Below, one piece after another: positions 10,410 to 11,856 of a stretch of 11,856 bases of DNA. The notes under the pieces were generated by a model that had not been told where the DNA came from, did not search any database, and worked only from the letters and a program-made list of their open reading frames with translations. Position 1 is the first letter of the stretch. Every line of letters begins with the position of its first letter. This DNA comes from an uncultured Eggerthella sp. (GTDB lineage Bacteria; Actinomycetota; Coriobacteriia; Coriobacteriales; Eggerthellaceae), in contig URJE01000052.1 in NCBI GenBank assembly GCA_900547965.1, positions 1 to 11,856 on the forward strand, in the 5' to 3' direction. A program made the translations under genes and the position numbers.

Positions 10410-11856
10410 ATGAAATTACTACTTCACGCCTGTTGCGGGCCCTGCTCTTTGGAACCGGTTCGGATACTGGCTGAGGTAGGCCATGACATAACCATCGCCT
10501 ACCTCAATTCCAATATTGCGCCTGCATCCGAATATGAGCACCGCCTTGAAACACTGCTGGAATGGGCGAAGAGTCAGAATATCCCCGTGATAGAAGGGCC
10601 CTATAAACCCGCCAACTGGCAAAACGCCATCAAGCGAAGCTGGAACGGTACACAAGAGAATCGAGCGGACCGCTGCCGTGCCTGCTACCGCATTCGCCTA
10701 GAAGAGCTTGCTCGTTACGCATATAAGCATGGATTCGACGGCATTGGCACCACCCTCACCGTAAGCCCCTACCAATATATAGACATCATCAACGAAGAAC
10801 TTGAACGCGCGGCAGCGCCTTACGAAGGATTGTCGGCGGTATTCCAAGACTTCCGCGAATTCTATCCACAAGCAACCATACGTAGCCGTGAGCTGGGCAT
10901 GTATCGCCAGAATTATTGCGGTTGCGCTTATTCCGATGCCGAAGCTGCAGCTGAGCGTGCCGAGCGCAAGGCTGCACGAAAAGCAGCCAAGGCAAAAGAG
11001 AAACGAGAGAAATTAATGAACATGCGTACCGACGATTTCGACTACGACCTGCCCGAAGAGCTTATTGCCCAGGAACCCGCTGCCGAGCGCGATGGCTGCC
11101 GCATGCTGGTTATGAAGCGCCAGAACGGCGCCCTTCATGATGAGATCTTCCGCGACATCATCAACCATTTGAAGCCAGGCGACCTGATCGTAGCCAATGA
11201 AACCCGCGTCATGCCCGCACGCCTCTTGGGAACCAAACGCAACACCGGCGGCCAGGCAGAGGTTTTCCTGCTGCGTGAACGTTTCGACGTTGAGCCCAAA
11301 CACGACTCTTCGGCCATCTGGGAAGTATTGGTGCGCCCCGGCAAGCGCCTAAAACCCGGTACGGGTGCCATGGTCGATTTCTCCGACAAAGAAGGCACGG
11401 TGGTGCTTTCCGCCGAGATCATCGACTGGGTTGAAAACGCCGAAAAGGGCGAACGCCTGGCGCGCCTCACCACCACCCTGCCCTCGCTCGACGAAGCGTT
11501 GCACCGTGCTGGCCATACGCCCCTGCCGCCCTACATCAAAAACTATGCGGGCGATGAAGAGCTGTATCAGACGGTATTCTCGCGAGAAGAGCGCAGCGCC
11601 GCCGCGCCCACCGCAGGCCTTCATTTCACGCCCGAGCTCATTGAGCGCATCAAGGAGAAAGGCGTCGATTGGGAGACCGTACACCTGGAAGTCGGACTGG
11701 ACACCTTCCGTATCGTTGACGAGGAGTTCCCGAAAGATCACCAGATCCACACCGAGCGCTACACCGTTCCCGAAAAAACCGTTGAAGCCATCAAGCGCAC
11801 CAAGGCCAACGGCGGTCGCGTTATCGCCATCGGCACCACCAGCGTTCGCAGCTTGG
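10410..11856 (+). CDS. Epoxyqueuosine reductase QueH fused to QueA (3' end cut by window)
   Basis: A single open frame of 482 codons, with no stop before the window edge, encodes two queuosine enzymes. Residues 1-175 are QueH (formerly DUF208), which reduces epoxyqueuosine in tRNA to queuosine: HACCGPC (C8, C9, C12), DRCRACYRIRL (C89, C92) and YRQNYCGC (C170, C172) supply the iron-sulfur cysteines. Residues about 176-204 are an Ala/Lys/Glu/Arg-rich helical linker. From M205 (MRTDDFDYDLPEELIAQEP) follows QueA, the S-adenosylmethionine:tRNA ribosyltransferase-isomerase that makes epoxyqueuosine from preQ1-tRNA, with NETRVMPARL, LPPYI and APTAGLHF (399-406), ending at GTTSVRSL. By comparison with E. 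coli QueA about 110 residues are missing beyond the edge. The block usually like HVGxGTFxPV reads EVGLDTFRIV (427-436). The start ATG has AAGGAG at 10390-10395, an unusually long 14-base gap, but no closer in-frame start exists. QueA thus precedes QueH in the pathway but follows it in the chain. Confidence 0.93.
   Translation, partial: MKLLLHACCGPCSLEPVRILAEVGHDITIAYLNSNIAPASEYEHRLETLLEWAKSQNIPVIEGPYKPANWQNAIKRSWNGTQENRADRCRACYRIRLEELARYAYKHGFDGIGTTLTVSPYQYIDIINEELERAAAPYEGLSAVFQDFREFYPQATIRSRELGMYRQNYCGCAYSDAEAAAERAERKAARKAAKAKEKREKLMNMRTDDFDYDLPEELIAQEPAAERDGCRMLVMKRQNGALHDEIFRDIINHLKPGDLIVANETRVMPARLLGTKRNTGGQAEVFLLRERFDVEPKHDSSAIWEVLVRPGKRLKPGTGAMVDFSDKEGTVVLSAEIIDWVENAEKGERLARLTTTLPSLDEALHRAGHTPLPPYIKNYAGDEELYQTVFSREERSAAAPTAGLHFTPELIERIKEKGVDWETVHLEVGLDTFRIVDEEFPKDHQIHTERYTVPEKTVEAIKRTKANGGRVIAIGTTSVRSL
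11005..11024 (+). promoter_or_regulatory. Possible internal ribosome binding site and start for free QueA
   Basis: Inside the QueH-QueA frame, GAGAG (11005-11009) lies six bases before an in-frame ATG (11016-11018). A second ATG (11022-11024) aligns with the normal N-terminus of stand-alone QueA. This is a modest Shine-Dalgarno match. It may be the remnant of a former gene boundary or a working site that yields free QueA beside the fusion. Confidence 0.35.

Overview
The window looks like a stretch of core chromosome from an anaerobic actinomycete of the class Coriobacteriia (Eggerthella/Slackia/Olsenella-like; genus not resolvable by eye). The reasons are an RpoB of 1171 residues with a mycobacteria-like layout, an RpoC with the acidic N-terminal insert seen in actinobacteria, a SecF motif of the actinobacterial SLYDTVVVF type, and a full queuosine gene set, which Mycobacterium and Streptomyces generally lack. 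The assignment is inference. No mobile element, CRISPR array, tRNA or rRNA was seen, and no stretch longer than 300 bases lacks a gene.

Layout. (1) Positions 1-4799, minus strand: rpoC (only its first 427 codons are inside) preceded by complete rpoB. The two are joined as TAA-ATG with no gap. (2) Positions 4800-5084: rpoB leader with a good sigma-70-type promoter, then the terminator of the next operon. (3) Positions 5085-8200, minus strand: a single-chain SecDF protein translocase subunit followed by a small DUF1292-type protein, joined by a TAATG overlap. (4) Positions 8201-8450: a non-coding spacer with a terminator-like hairpin behind tgt and a nested inverted repeat that could be a structured leader RNA. 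No yajC is present. (5) Positions 8451-10327, minus strand: a HAD-family phosphatase gene and tgt, again joined by a TAATG overlap. (6) Positions 10328-10409: a compact divergent promoter region. (7) Positions 10410-11856, plus strand: one uninterrupted reading frame encoding QueH followed by QueA, running off the window end.

How the genes work together. Tgt puts preQ1 into the anticodon of GUN tRNAs, QueA turns it into epoxyqueuosine and QueH reduces that to queuosine. The three last steps are therefore encoded side by side, and the last two appear to be covalently fused in one polypeptide. SecDF drives late steps of Sec export. The linkage of tgt to secDF is an old bacterial gene order (tgt-yajC-secD-secF), kept here without yajC. 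RpoB and RpoC form the catalytic core of RNA polymerase.

The most interesting item is the QueH-QueA fusion with a charged helical linker and a possible internal start for free QueA. Next are the nested inverted repeat ahead of secDF, the DUF1292 protein coupled to SecDF, and the unusual residues inside the rifampicin-resistance region of RpoB.
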